From Haloparvum alkalitolerans (GTDB taxonomy: Archaea; Halobacteriota; Halobacteria; Halobacteriales; Haloferacaceae): a stretch of 64,000 bases of DNA. A program made the translations under genes and the position numbers. The stretch's first letter is position 1. Every line of letters begins with the position of its first letter. Of the stretch, positions 1 through 7,161 are shown one piece after another. Below the pieces are notes generated by a model, which saw only the letters and a list, made by a program, of their open reading frames with translations, had not been told where the DNA came from and did not search any database. The stretch spans positions 1-64,000 of the forward strand of contig NZ_JBNLIA010000014.1 of NCBI RefSeq assembly GCF_050122995.1. Reading direction: 5' to 3'.

Positions 1-321
1 GGCGGCGCGGCCGCATTGTGGTGCGGTTCCGCGGCCGCGCCGCCGCCGAGGCTGGGGAGGTGCGAGGCCCGCAGTGCGGTCGCGGGGCGGTGCGGTGGGT
101 GGGGCTGAAAGGGGCAGCCGGCTCGATCCGGCCCCGAGGCCTCAAGCACCGCAGCGGGCTGTGCGGAGAGCGAGGAGCGCAGGGCGTCTCGCGGCCGGTC
201 GAGCCGGCTGGGGCTTTCTGGGTGTTACTGCCCCGATCAGCTAGATCAACGACAGAGACAGAAACAGCACCACCACCTAACAAAAACAGAGCATATCCAC
301 TTCGCTATACCCAGTATCGGT
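1..321 (+). repeat. Dispersed hairpin repeat element, copy R1 (5' end cut by the window)
   Basis: First of four copies of an intergenic element. Visible parts: a perfect 14-bp inverted repeat (arms 1-14 and 31-44, built on GCGGCCGC), the conserved segment GAGGCTGGGGAGGTG (about 48-62), a tgcggt-rich stretch, a ggctggggctttc motif near 210-222, a G-poor A/C-rich tail (about 240-310) and the terminal motif AGTATCGGT (313-321), which copy R3 shares. The upstream hairpin seen in the other copies would lie before base 1. The rest of the gap to 421 (322-421) shows nothing I can name. It lies just beyond the 3' end of rpl11. Whether it is an RNA, a mobile element or a DNA structure is unknown. Confidence 0.75.
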
Positions 322-421
322 GTGGGGGATCAGTCATGCTGCTCACGTCGCTGGGGGACAGGAGTAGAAACGCGACCCGCGGACGTCGTCCGCGACGAAA
401 CGTGGAACTACGGCCGCGCAG

Positions 422-898
422 TTACGCTTCGAGGACGTCGTCGTACTCGCCGGCGTCGACGCGGTCGTCGAACGTCCGGGCGTCCTCGCCCTCGATGGTG
501 ACGCCAAGGGAGGCGCAGGTGCCGCCAACCTCCTTGGCGGCGTTCTTCGTGTCGTAGGCGAGCAGGTCCGAAGACTTCTGCTCGGCGACCTTCTTGACCT
601 GTTCGATGGTCATGTCGGCGACGAAGTTCTCCTGCGGCTCGCCGGAGCCGGTGTCGAAGCCGGCTTCGTCCTTGATCAGCTCCGCGGTCGGCGGGACGCC
701 GACCTCGATGCTGAAGGAGCCGTCGTCGTCGTACTCGACGGTGACGGGAACCTCCATTCCGTCGAACGCGGCGGTCTCCTCGTTGATCTGGTTGACGACG
801 TCCTGCACGTCCACGGGGGTCGGGCCGAGCTCGGGACCGAGCGGCGGGCCCGGGTCGGCCTGCCCGCCGGGAACGAGCACTTCGATAGTTCCAGCCAT
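422..898 (-). CDS. rpl11: 50S ribosomal protein L11
   Basis: A 158-residue protein with the L11 N-terminal signature (IEVLVPGGQADPGPPLGPELG) and the C-terminal rRNA-binding part (GTCASLGVTIEG). L11 binds the GTPase-associated centre of 23S rRNA and forms the base of the stalk used by elongation factors. Length is normal for archaeal L11, with the usual acidic haloarchaeal C-terminus. The ATG is leaderless or nearly so: a GTTAAAAG TATA-like box lies 23-30 nt upstream. The promoter closely matches that of the zinc-finger/aEF-1beta unit at 4.9 kb. L1, L10 and L12 genes are not in the window. Confidence 0.97.
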   Translation of the reverse strand: MAGTIEVLVPGGQADPGPPLGPELGPTPVDVQDVVNQINEETAAFDGMEVPVTVEYDDDGSFSIEVGVPPTAELIKDEAGFDTGSGEPQENFVADMTIEQVKKVAEQKSSDLLAYDTKNAAKEVGGTCASLGVTIEGEDARTFDDRVDAGEYDDVLEA

Positions 899-917
899 AC
901 TCGTAGCAACCCGGGCG

Positions 918-938
918 CGACTTTTAACGGTTGTTCTT
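918..938 (-). promoter_or_regulatory. rpl11 promoter (shared motif)
   Basis: On the minus strand this reads AAGAACAAC, one base, then GTTAAAAGTCG. The GTTAAAAG part is a TATA-like box 23-30 nt before the rpl11 ATG. The same 21 positions, with one mismatch and identical spacing to the ATG, occur at 4857-4877. Confidence 0.7.
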
Positions 939-1018
939 CGGCGCGCGGTGCGCGAGCGGTTCGCACGCCGGCGGGAGCGGCCGCGGGGCGCGACTCCGAC
1001 CGGTGTCCCGCCGGCCCT

Positions 1019-1492
1019 TCAGCGACGGACGAAATCGGAGAGCCGTTCGCGCAACGAGTCCTCGCCGAGCTTGAGGTAGTAGGCGTCGCCGCCGTCCTCG
1101 TAGTAGTTCTCGATGTGCCGTTTCACCTCGAAGCCGAGGTGCTCGTAGAAGCCGAGCGCCTCCGCGTTCGTCGTCCGTGCGTGGCAGGTGACCGAGCGGT
1201 TGTCCTCCGCCACCTCCGCGACGAGGCGCTCGCCGTAGCCGTGTCCGCGCGCCGTCGGCGCCACCGCGAGAAAGAGGATGTAGCCGTCGCGCCGCACCGA
1301 GGCGAACGCGACGAGTTCGTCGTCCTCGAAGAGAAGGTGCGTCGTCGACCGCCGGTAGGCGTCGGTGAAGAAGCCGCGTCGCTGTCGGAGCACGCCCTCG
1401 GCCTCGCGGATCCGCTCCTTGAGGTCCCACGCGGCCGCGACGTGGTCCGCGTCCCCCGGTCGGTCGACACGCTTCCGCACGTTGACGCTCAC
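1019..1492 (-). CDS. GNAT family N-acetyltransferase
   Basis: A 157-residue protein with the GNAT fold signature: the acetyl-CoA pyrophosphate loop is seen in VAPTARGHGYGERLV (about residues 76-90), followed by the NAEALGFYEHLGFEV stretch typical of the C-terminal half. It transfers an acetyl group to an unknown amine. Translation starts at GTG (1490-1492). It is transcribed toward rpl11 and diverges from the DUF502 gene. The substrate cannot be told from the sequence; RimI-like protein acetylation and small-molecule acetylation are both possible. Confidence 0.88.
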   Translation of the reverse strand: MSVNVRKRVDRPGDADHVAAAWDLKERIREAEGVLRQRRGFFTDAYRRSTTHLLFEDDELVAFASVRRDGYILFLAVAPTARGHGYGERLVAEVAEDNRSVTCHARTTNAEALGFYEHLGFEVKRHIENYYEDGGDAYYLKLGEDSLRERLSDFVRR

Positions 1493-1587
1493 TGGGACAA
1501 CGTAACACGCCCACGAGATATAACTCCTCCGTCCGGCGCGATCCGAGGGGGGAACAATTAACTCGGGGTCGGGCGTCGATGAGGGCG

Positions 1588-2736
1588 ATGGCAGACGAGT
1601 CGCCGCGCGCTCGCGACGAACTACGAAACGGGTTCCTCACGGGCGTCGCGGTCATCGTGCCGCTTCTGATCACGCTGATCGTCCTCGCGATCGCGTTCAA
1701 CTACATCTACACGTACCTCGACCTCTTCTCGGACGTCATCCTCCCGTTCGAGGCGCAGGTGTCCGTCCCCGGAGTCGGGCTGATCCAGCAGGAGGTCCTG
1801 GTCGAACTCGCCACGCCGGTGGTCCTCCTGCTGCTCATCCTCGTCGTCGGGCTGACCGCGAACTCCTCGCGGTACGGCCAGCGCGCGGTCGACTACTTCG
1901 ACTACGTCATCGAGCGCATCCCGGGCGTCGGCTCCGTCTACGAGAGCTTCAGACAGATGTCGGACGTGATGTTGGAGTCGGACGACCAGAACTTCCAGGA
2001 GGTCGTCCTCGTCGAGTTCCCGACGGAGGGCGTCTACACGACCGCGTTCGTCACGAGCGAAACGCCCGAGACCATCTCCGACCCCGTCGGCCGCGGCGAC
2101 ATGACGACGCTGTTCATGCCGATGGCTCCCAACCCGGTGATGGGCGGCCACGTCGTTTTCGTTCCGAACGACCGCATCGTCGAGGTCGACATGACCGTCG
2201 AGGAGGGGATCCGCGCGCTCGTGACGAGCGGCGTCGCCGTCAGCGAGGCGACCGGCGACGAGGCCGGGATCCCCGCCAGCCGACTCCGCGGCCTCTCGAC
2301 GTTCGAAGAGGTCGACGGATGGTTCGACCCGGGCGACGTCGCCGACGAGGAACGCCCGGTCGACACGACCGCTACCGAGCGCACGAGCTACTACGACCGC
2401 GCCGTCGACCCCGAGCAGGCGCGGACGCCCGACTCCATCGCGGAGCGGGAGCGCCCGGACGAGCCCACGGACGCTACGGACGAGTCCGGAACCGGCGAAG
2501 CGGGGGTCTACGACCGGGAGGAGACGACGGTCACCCCGGCCGAGCGTGCCGGGCGCTACGAGGCCGAACAGGCCGGAACGGAGGAGCAGCCCTCGGAGGC
2601 GGCCGACCGCCCGGCGGAACAGCGCGAGGCGACGGAGCGGAAGCCCTCCGAAATCGCCAGGGAAAGCGCAGGTGAGGAGGCCTCCGAGGAGGACGACGAC
2701 CGGGTCGACGCCGACGACGAGGGGGACGACCGGTGA
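1588..2736 (+). CDS. DUF502 family membrane protein
   Basis: About 382 residues. Two N-terminal membrane helices (VAVIVPLLITLIVLAIAFNY and VVLLLLILVVGLTA) are followed by the conserved DUF502 core with PVGRGDMTTLFMPMAPNP and GHVVFVPNDRI. The last 140 or so residues are an acidic, low-complexity tail (E/D/T/A-rich), presumably cytoplasmic and disordered. The family is widespread but has no firm function. ATG 1588 is chosen; ATG 1579 is an in-frame alternative three codons earlier. Its stop overlaps the start of the archease gene (GTGA), so the two are probably translationally coupled. Confidence 0.85.
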   Translation: MADESPRARDELRNGFLTGVAVIVPLLITLIVLAIAFNYIYTYLDLFSDVILPFEAQVSVPGVGLIQQEVLVELATPVVLLLLILVVGLTANSSRYGQRAVDYFDYVIERIPGVGSVYESFRQMSDVMLESDDQNFQEVVLVEFPTEGVYTTAFVTSETPETISDPVGRGDMTTLFMPMAPNPVMGGHVVFVPNDRIVEVDMTVEEGIRALVTSGVAVSEATGDEAGIPASRLRGLSTFEEVDGWFDPGDVADEERPVDTTATERTSYYDRAVDPEQARTPDSIAERERPDEPTDATDESGTGEAGVYDREETTVTPAERAGRYEAEQAGTEEQPSEAADRPAEQREATERKPSEIARESAGEEASEEDDDRVDADDEGDDR

Positions 2737-3143
2737 CCTTCGAGCTGCGCGACCACACCGCCGACGTGGCGGTGGCGGCGACCGCGAACACCCTCGACGG
2801 CGTGTTCGCGGACGTGGCCGCCGGACTGACCGCCGCGATGTGCGAGTCGTGGCCGGCCGACGGGGAGCGGTTCGAGATGGAAGAGCGAGCGGAGGGGCGG
2901 GAGGCGCTGCTGTTCGACTATCTCGACCGGCTGATCTACGAGCGCGACGTGCGCGGAGTGCTCCCCGTCGACCACGAGTGTGCGGTCCGTCGCGAGGGCG
3001 AGGAGTGGGTGGCCGAGGCGACCGCCCGCGGCGTCCCCCTCGCGGCGGTGCAGGCCCGCGACGTGAAGGCCGTCACCTACTCGGAGATGCTGCTGGAGCG
3101 GCGGGACGGGGGCTGGGAGGCGTACGTCGTCTTCGACGTGTGA
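2733..3143 (+). CDS. Archease
   Basis: A 136-residue protein with archease hallmarks: N-terminal ELRDHTADVAV, central DYLDRLIYERD, and C-terminal DVKAVTYSEM. Archease is a metal-dependent cofactor that helps the RNA ligase RtcB become guanylylated and turn over, in tRNA splicing and RNA repair. The acidic residues in DHTAD and near the C-terminus fit the calcium/metal site known for the family. The GTG start overlaps the upstream stop by one codon, so it is the second gene of a two-gene unit. RtcB is not in the window. Confidence 0.95.
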   Translation: MTFELRDHTADVAVAATANTLDGVFADVAAGLTAAMCESWPADGERFEMEERAEGREALLFDYLDRLIYERDVRGVLPVDHECAVRREGEEWVAEATARGVPLAAVQARDVKAVTYSEMLLERRDGGWEAYVVFDV

Positions 3144-3258
3144 GCGCGGCCGAACGCCGTCGGAGGTGCCGATACGGGCGGGGTCCGGCGTGAGAGGTCG
3201 TCACACCGCCGCGCTCGGGAACGAACCCTTTTAGTTCGGCCCGCAGGTACCACCCCCT

Positions 3259-3450
3259 ATGGCTATCAAACCCAAGTACATCAAGCAGCTGGGGAACGCG
3301 CTGCTGGAGCGGTATCCGCAGTCGTTCAACACGGACTTCGAGACGAACAAGGAGAGCGTCGACGAGCTGACGACCGTCGAGTCGAAGGGCGTCCGGAACC
3401 GCATCGCCGGCTACGTCACCCGCAAGAAGTCGCAGGCCGGCGCGGCCTAA
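3259..3450 (+). CDS. rps17e: 30S ribosomal protein S17e
   Basis: A 63-residue protein beginning MAIKPKYIKQLGNALLERYP and containing NTDFETNKESVDEL and VRNRIAGYVTRK, which match the archaeal/eukaryotic S17e family at its usual short archaeal length. It is a small-subunit protein without a bacterial counterpart. A TATA-like TTTTAG (3229-3234) lies 25-30 nt before the ATG, pointing to a leaderless transcript. Confidence 0.96.
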   Translation: MAIKPKYIKQLGNALLERYPQSFNTDFETNKESVDELTTVESKGVRNRIAGYVTRKKSQAGAA

Positions 3451-3526
3451 TTCTCCGACGACACCCGCGAGACCCAACACGCACCTCCCGTAGCTTTACA
3501 CCGGAAGCCGCGGCCAACCCCGCCGG

Positions 3527-4762
3527 ATGGACCCCGGTTTCCGCCTCGTCGTCGACCCCGCGCTCGCGGCCTCCCTGCTCGCGTTTCTGACGGGCGGGAT
3601 CGCGCTCGGGACCGCGAGCGGGCTGGTTCCGGGGCTCCACGCCAACAACTTCGCGCTGCTTCTGGCCGGCGTCGCGGTCGGGAGCGACGTCGACCCGCTC
3701 CTGCTCGGCGTGGCGATGCTGGCCGCGGGCGTCGTCCACACCTTCCTCGACATCGTCCCGGCGCTCGCGCTCGGGGTCCCCGACGCCTCGATGGCGGTCG
3801 CTTCCCTGCCGGGTCACCGCCTCGTGATCGCCGGCCGCGGCCGCGAAGCGCTGCGGCTCTCGGCGGTCGGCTCGGCGGTGGCCGTCGCGCTCGCGCTCCC
3901 CCTGGCGGTTCCGGTGACGTGGGTGATGTCACGCGTCTACCCGACCCTCCGTGCGCACCTGTGGATCGTTCTCGGCGGCGTCGTCGCGTTCCTCCTCGTG
4001 ACCGAGTCCTCGCGGCGAGCCGCGGCCGGCGGCGCGGTGGCGTTCCTGTCGAGTGCCGCCCTCGGTGCCCTGACGCTGGACGTGGAGCCGGCCGCGCCGC
4101 TCGAGGCCGGCGGGATGCTCGCTCCGCTGTTCACGGGTCTGTTCGGCGCGCCGGTGTTGATCGAGGCGCTGCGGGGGTCGGGCGTCCCGCCGCAGGCGGA
4201 CGCGCGGCTGGCGATGCCTCCGCGCTCGCTCGGGCGGGCCGCGGGCGCCGGCTCCCTCGCGGGCGCGGTGGTCGGCTACCTGCCGGGGATCTCGGCGGCC
4301 ATCGCGTCGGTGTTGGCGCTGCCGGCGGTGCCGGCCGAGGACGCCGACCGGGGTTTCGTCGTCGCCACCTCCGGCGCTGGGACCTCGAACACAGTGTTCG
4401 CGCTGTTCGCGCTCGTCGCACTCGGGACGCCGCGGACGGGCGTGATGGTCGCGCTCGAGCGCGCGGCGGTCCCGTTCGCGCTCCCGGTGCTTTTGGCGAC
4501 GACCGTCGCCGCTGCCCTCGCGGGTTTCTCGCTCGTCCTCCTGGTCGGAGACGCCTACCTCCGCGTGGTCGGGAGCGCGGACTACACGCGGCTCAGCCTC
4601 TGCGTGTTGGCGTTTCTGTCCGCGCTGTCGTTCCTGTTCGCCGGTCCGGTCGGCGTGGGCGTCTTCGCGGTCGCGGCCGCGCTCGGACTGGTACCGCCGC
4701 GGCTCGGCGCCCGGCGGGTCCACCTGATGGGCGTCCTGATCGGTCCGCTGCTGATCGGGTGA
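3527..4762 (+). CDS. TctA-family (COG1784-like) membrane permease
   Basis: A 411-residue, very hydrophobic protein with about ten membrane segments and two related halves. Conserved features include GTASGLVPGLHANNFALLLAG near residue 25, GYLPGISAAIASVLALP near 250, and the following TSGAGTSNTVFALFAL. The layout matches the archaeal branch of the TctA (tripartite tricarboxylate transporter large subunit) family, but no TctB or TctC partner is nearby, so the substrate and transport mechanism are unknown. The ATG lies about 35 nt after a TAGCTTTACA box. It is probably a single-gene unit. Confidence 0.75.
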   Translation: MDPGFRLVVDPALAASLLAFLTGGIALGTASGLVPGLHANNFALLLAGVAVGSDVDPLLLGVAMLAAGVVHTFLDIVPALALGVPDASMAVASLPGHRLVIAGRGREALRLSAVGSAVAVALALPLAVPVTWVMSRVYPTLRAHLWIVLGGVVAFLLVTESSRRAAAGGAVAFLSSAALGALTLDVEPAAPLEAGGMLAPLFTGLFGAPVLIEALRGSGVPPQADARLAMPPRSLGRAAGAGSLAGAVVGYLPGISAAIASVLALPAVPAEDADRGFVVATSGAGTSNTVFALFALVALGTPRTGVMVALERAAVPFALPVLLATTVAAALAGFSLVLLVGDAYLRVVGSADYTRLSLCVLAFLSALSFLFAGPVGVGVFAVAAALGLVPPRLGARRVHLMGVLIGPLLIG

Positions 4763-4856
4763 GAGCGGAAGGCGCTCTCGAGTCCCGGAGGCGCCGAAAA
4801 CCCGGGTTGCGTCGGCTGAGGAGCCATCCATGCGATGCTGACACGGGGCGGCGCCA

Positions 4857-4877
4857 AAGAACAACGGTTAAAAGTCG
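4857..4877 (+). promoter_or_regulatory. Promoter of the zinc-finger/aEF-1beta unit (shared motif)
   Basis: AAGAACAAC, one base, GTTAAAAGTCG. The TATA-like GTTAAAAG (4867-4874) lies 23-30 nt before ATG 4897. It is nearly identical in sequence and spacing to the rpl11 promoter on the other strand, which suggests coordinated control of translation genes. Confidence 0.7.
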
Positions 4878-4896
4878 TGCGCCGGTTCTTCAGTGT

Positions 4897-5076
4897 ATGA
4901 GCGAGAGCCGGCAGCAGGCGGCGCGCAAGTGCGTCTCCTGTGGCATCAAGGTGTCCGGGAAGAACGCGGCGGAGTTCGCGTGCCCCGACTGCGGCACGAC
5001 GATCTACCGCTGCGCGACGTGCCGCAAGCAGAGCAACCTCTACGAGTGTCCCGACTGCGGCTTCCGGGGGCCCTGA
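4897..5076 (+). CDS. Small zinc-finger protein (HVO_2753-like)
   Basis: A 59-residue protein with four paired CxxC knuckles: CVSC, CPDC, CATC and CPDC, ending QSNLYECPDCGFRGP. This matches the haloarchaeal micro-protein family typified by Haloferax HVO_2753, which carries two zinc-binding groups. The precise role is not established. It sits two bases upstream of the aEF-1beta gene and clearly shares its transcript. The start follows a leaderless promoter. Confidence 0.9.
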   Translation: MSESRQQAARKCVSCGIKVSGKNAAEFACPDCGTTIYRCATCRKQSNLYECPDCGFRGP

Positions 5077-5078
5077 CC

Positions 5079-5345
5079 ATGGGTGACGTCGCCGCTCAGA
5101 TCAAGGTCATGCCGCAGAGCCCCGAGATCGACCTCGACGACCTCGAGGAGCGTCTCGAGGAGTCGCTGCCGAAGGGCGCGAAGATCCGCGGCTTCCAGCG
5201 CGACGAGGTCGCGTTCGGGCTGGTCGCCCTGCTCCCGACCGTCATCGTCCCCGACGACGCCGGCGGTACCGAGGCCGTCGAGGAGGCGTTCGCCGACGTC
5301 GAAGGCGTCGAGTCGATCTCCGTCGAGAACGTCGGCCGGCTGTAA
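5079..5345 (+). CDS. ef1B: Translation elongation factor aEF-1beta
   Basis: An 88-residue protein (MGDVAAQIKVMPQSPEIDLDD...) matching archaeal EF-1beta, the nucleotide exchange factor that recharges aEF-1alpha with GTP. The length equals the compact archaeal form, which corresponds to the C-terminal exchange domain of the eukaryotic protein. The C-terminus (VEGVESISVENVGRL) is typical. It follows the zinc-finger gene after a 2-nt gap. Confidence 0.96.
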   Translation: MGDVAAQIKVMPQSPEIDLDDLEERLEESLPKGAKIRGFQRDEVAFGLVALLPTVIVPDDAGGTEAVEEAFADVEGVESISVENVGRL

Positions 5346-5478
5346 GCTGACGACCGCTTTCTCGCGTTTTCGCTCCTCCTGAGCGGACGCGCCGTCGGCC
5401 GCCCGGTTTCACCGGAACCGCGGTATCTCCCCGGCCCGCGGTGTCCCTCCGCGTTCCCAGCCGCCGGCCGGGCGTCGC

Positions 5479-6288
5479 TCAGTAGAGGTCCTCGAGCGTC
5501 TCCTCGACGTGGCTGTGCTCCTCCTCCGGGAACTCCCCGGCTTCTACCGCGTCGCGGTATCCCTCGACCGCGCGCGCCATCTCCGCGCGGACGTCGCCGA
5601 ACTGCTTCGAGAACGGCGGCGACCAGTCGTCGAGCCCAAGCACGTCGTTGATCACGAGGACTTGGCCGTCGCAGTCCGGGCCTGCGCCGATGCCGATCGT
5701 CGGGATCTCCAGCGCCTCCGTCACCGCGCCCGCGAGGTTCGCGGGGACGTGCTCCAGCACGAGCGAGAAGGCGCCGGCGTCGGCGTGCGCGCCCGCGAGT
5801 TCGACGATCTCCTCGGCGGCCTCGCGGTCGGTTCCTTGTCGCCCGTAGCCGAGGCGGTTGACGTGCTGGGGGGTCAGTCCGAGGTGTGCCATCACCGGGA
5901 TCCCCAGGTCGGTGAGCCGCGCCGTCAGGTCGACGGTGTGCGGCCCGGACTCGATCTTCACGGCGTCCGCGTTCGCCTCCTTCAGCATCCGCCCCGCGTT
6001 GTGTAGCGACTCGGCCTCGTCGACGCCGAACGAGAGGAACGGCATGTCGGCGACCACCAGCGCGTCCTCCGTCGCGCGCGCGACCGCGGCCGTTCGGCTT
6101 TCGATCTCCTCGATCGTCACCGGGAGGGTCGTGTCGTACCCGAGCACGGCGTTCCCCATGCTGTCGCCGACGAGGATGACGTCGATACCCGCCTCGTCGA
6201 CGACCGCCGCCGTCGGCGCGTCGTAAGCGGTCAGCATCGTGATCGGCTCCTCGCCAGCCTTCGACCGCAACCCCCGCGTCGTGGTCAT
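5479..6288 (-). CDS. panB: 3-methyl-2-oxobutanoate hydroxymethyltransferase
   Basis: A 269-residue protein with the PanB signatures ITMLTAYDAPTAAVVDEAGID and VILVGDSMGN (metal-binding Asp), VVADMPFLSFG, and IGIGAGPDCDGQVLVINDVLG. It adds a hydroxymethyl group from a folate or pterin C1 donor to ketoisovalerate, the first step toward pantoate and CoA. The reading frame stays open upstream to about 7032, but homology begins at ATG 6288 (MTTTRGLRSKAGEEP), so that start is used. The length is normal. It diverges from the small membrane protein at 6418. Confidence 0.96.
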   Translation of the reverse strand: MTTTRGLRSKAGEEPITMLTAYDAPTAAVVDEAGIDVILVGDSMGNAVLGYDTTLPVTIEEIESRTAAVARATEDALVVADMPFLSFGVDEAESLHNAGRMLKEANADAVKIESGPHTVDLTARLTDLGIPVMAHLGLTPQHVNRLGYGRQGTDREAAEEIVELAGAHADAGAFSLVLEHVPANLAGAVTEALEIPTIGIGAGPDCDGQVLVINDVLGLDDWSPPFSKQFGDVRAEMARAVEGYRDAVEAGEFPEEEHSHVEETLEDLY

Positions 6289-6417
6289 ACCCGTTCGGTT
6301 CGGTGCCCGGCGGATAAAGTGGTCGGGGTCGCGGTCGGTTCGGCCGGGTCGATCTCCCCGACCCCTCGCGGCGGGCGGACCGGCAGCGATTTGGGCGCGC
6401 GCACCGCAGGTCCGCGC

Positions 6418-6678
6418 GTGCAACCCGTCGAGCGCACCGAGGTCGAGGGGATCGACTACGGCTGGGTGATGCAGATGACCTTCGTCGTCACCATCCTCGT
6501 GGGGGCGCCCGTCGTCGCGCTGCTGTCGACCGTCGTGACGCTCGACACCTGGGGCGCCCGCGCCGCGTTCGCGGTCCGCGTCGGCGCCCCCATCTGGTTC
6601 GTCACCGCCGTCTCGCTGGCCGTCTACGCGAAGCGGACGGAGGCAGGCGACGTGCGAGAGTCGACGGACGAGGAGTAG
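6418..6678 (+). CDS. Small membrane protein (DUF5822-like)
   Basis: An 86-residue protein starting at GTG (MQPVERTEVEGIDYGWVMQMTF). Two membrane segments follow (VVTILVGAPVVALLSTVVTL and VGAPIWFVTAVSLAVYA), with a charged tail. It resembles a haloarchaea-only small membrane family that I believe is DUF5822; the function is unknown. The open frame begins earlier (6319), but the conserved-looking part begins at 6418. It diverges from panB across 129 bp. Confidence 0.7.
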   Translation: MQPVERTEVEGIDYGWVMQMTFVVTILVGAPVVALLSTVVTLDTWGARAAFAVRVGAPIWFVTAVSLAVYAKRTEAGDVRESTDEE

Positions 6679-6837
6679 GGCGGGGCGGTCAGGGCGACGC
6701 TTGCCGCGACGCGTCTGATCGTTCCGCTTCTGTCGCAAACGCTGCTGATCGGGACGGGAACGGTTAGGGGTCTCCAGCCGGTTCGACCGCGCCGGGTTCC
6801 GGCAGACGGGTCGGGCAGGTTCGAGCCGGCTGCCCCG

Positions 6838-7087
6838 TTCAGTCCCGCACCGCGACCGCCCCGCACCGCGACCACGCCGCACCGCGACCACCCCGTACCG
6901 CGACCGGCACAGTACCACAGGCCTCACACCTCCCCAGCCTCGGGCTGGACGCGGCCGCGGAACGGCACTGCACCGCATCGCGGCCGCGTCCAGCCCTCCC
7001 TCGCGCGCGTTCCTCGCGCGCGCCGACAGCACAGCACCGCGGTCGCTTCGTCAGGAGTGTCGCCGAATCGGCAGGAGTTTCGGAAAT
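6838..7087 (-). repeat. Dispersed hairpin repeat element, copy R2
   Basis: Reads on the minus strand. From its 5' end: GAAACTC box (revcomp within 7075-7087), hairpin I (arms 7015-7021 and 7003-7009, GCGCGCG stem), a GAGGGAGG linker, hairpin II with perfect 16-bp arms (6979-6994 and 6944-6959, stem GCTGGACGCGGCCGCG), the conserved GAGGCTGGGGAGGTG segment (within 6921-6942), then three or four tcgcggtgcgg-type units toward 6840. It fills most of the gap 6679-7161 between the convergent small membrane gene and gpmI; 6679-6837 shows nothing else. The stem differs from R1 and R3 but remains perfectly paired. Confidence 0.8.
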
Positions 7088-7161
7088 CGAGGTGTGCCGT
7101 GGTGCGAGGATGCACCGAGTCACGGGATGGACCCGCCGACGCGCTCCCGGCCGTCGTCGAA

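Noticed and set aside
5479..7032. panB with a 248-residue N-terminal extension
   Set aside because: The extension is Arg/Pro-rich, passes through the repeat element and the divergent small gene, and family homology begins at 6288.
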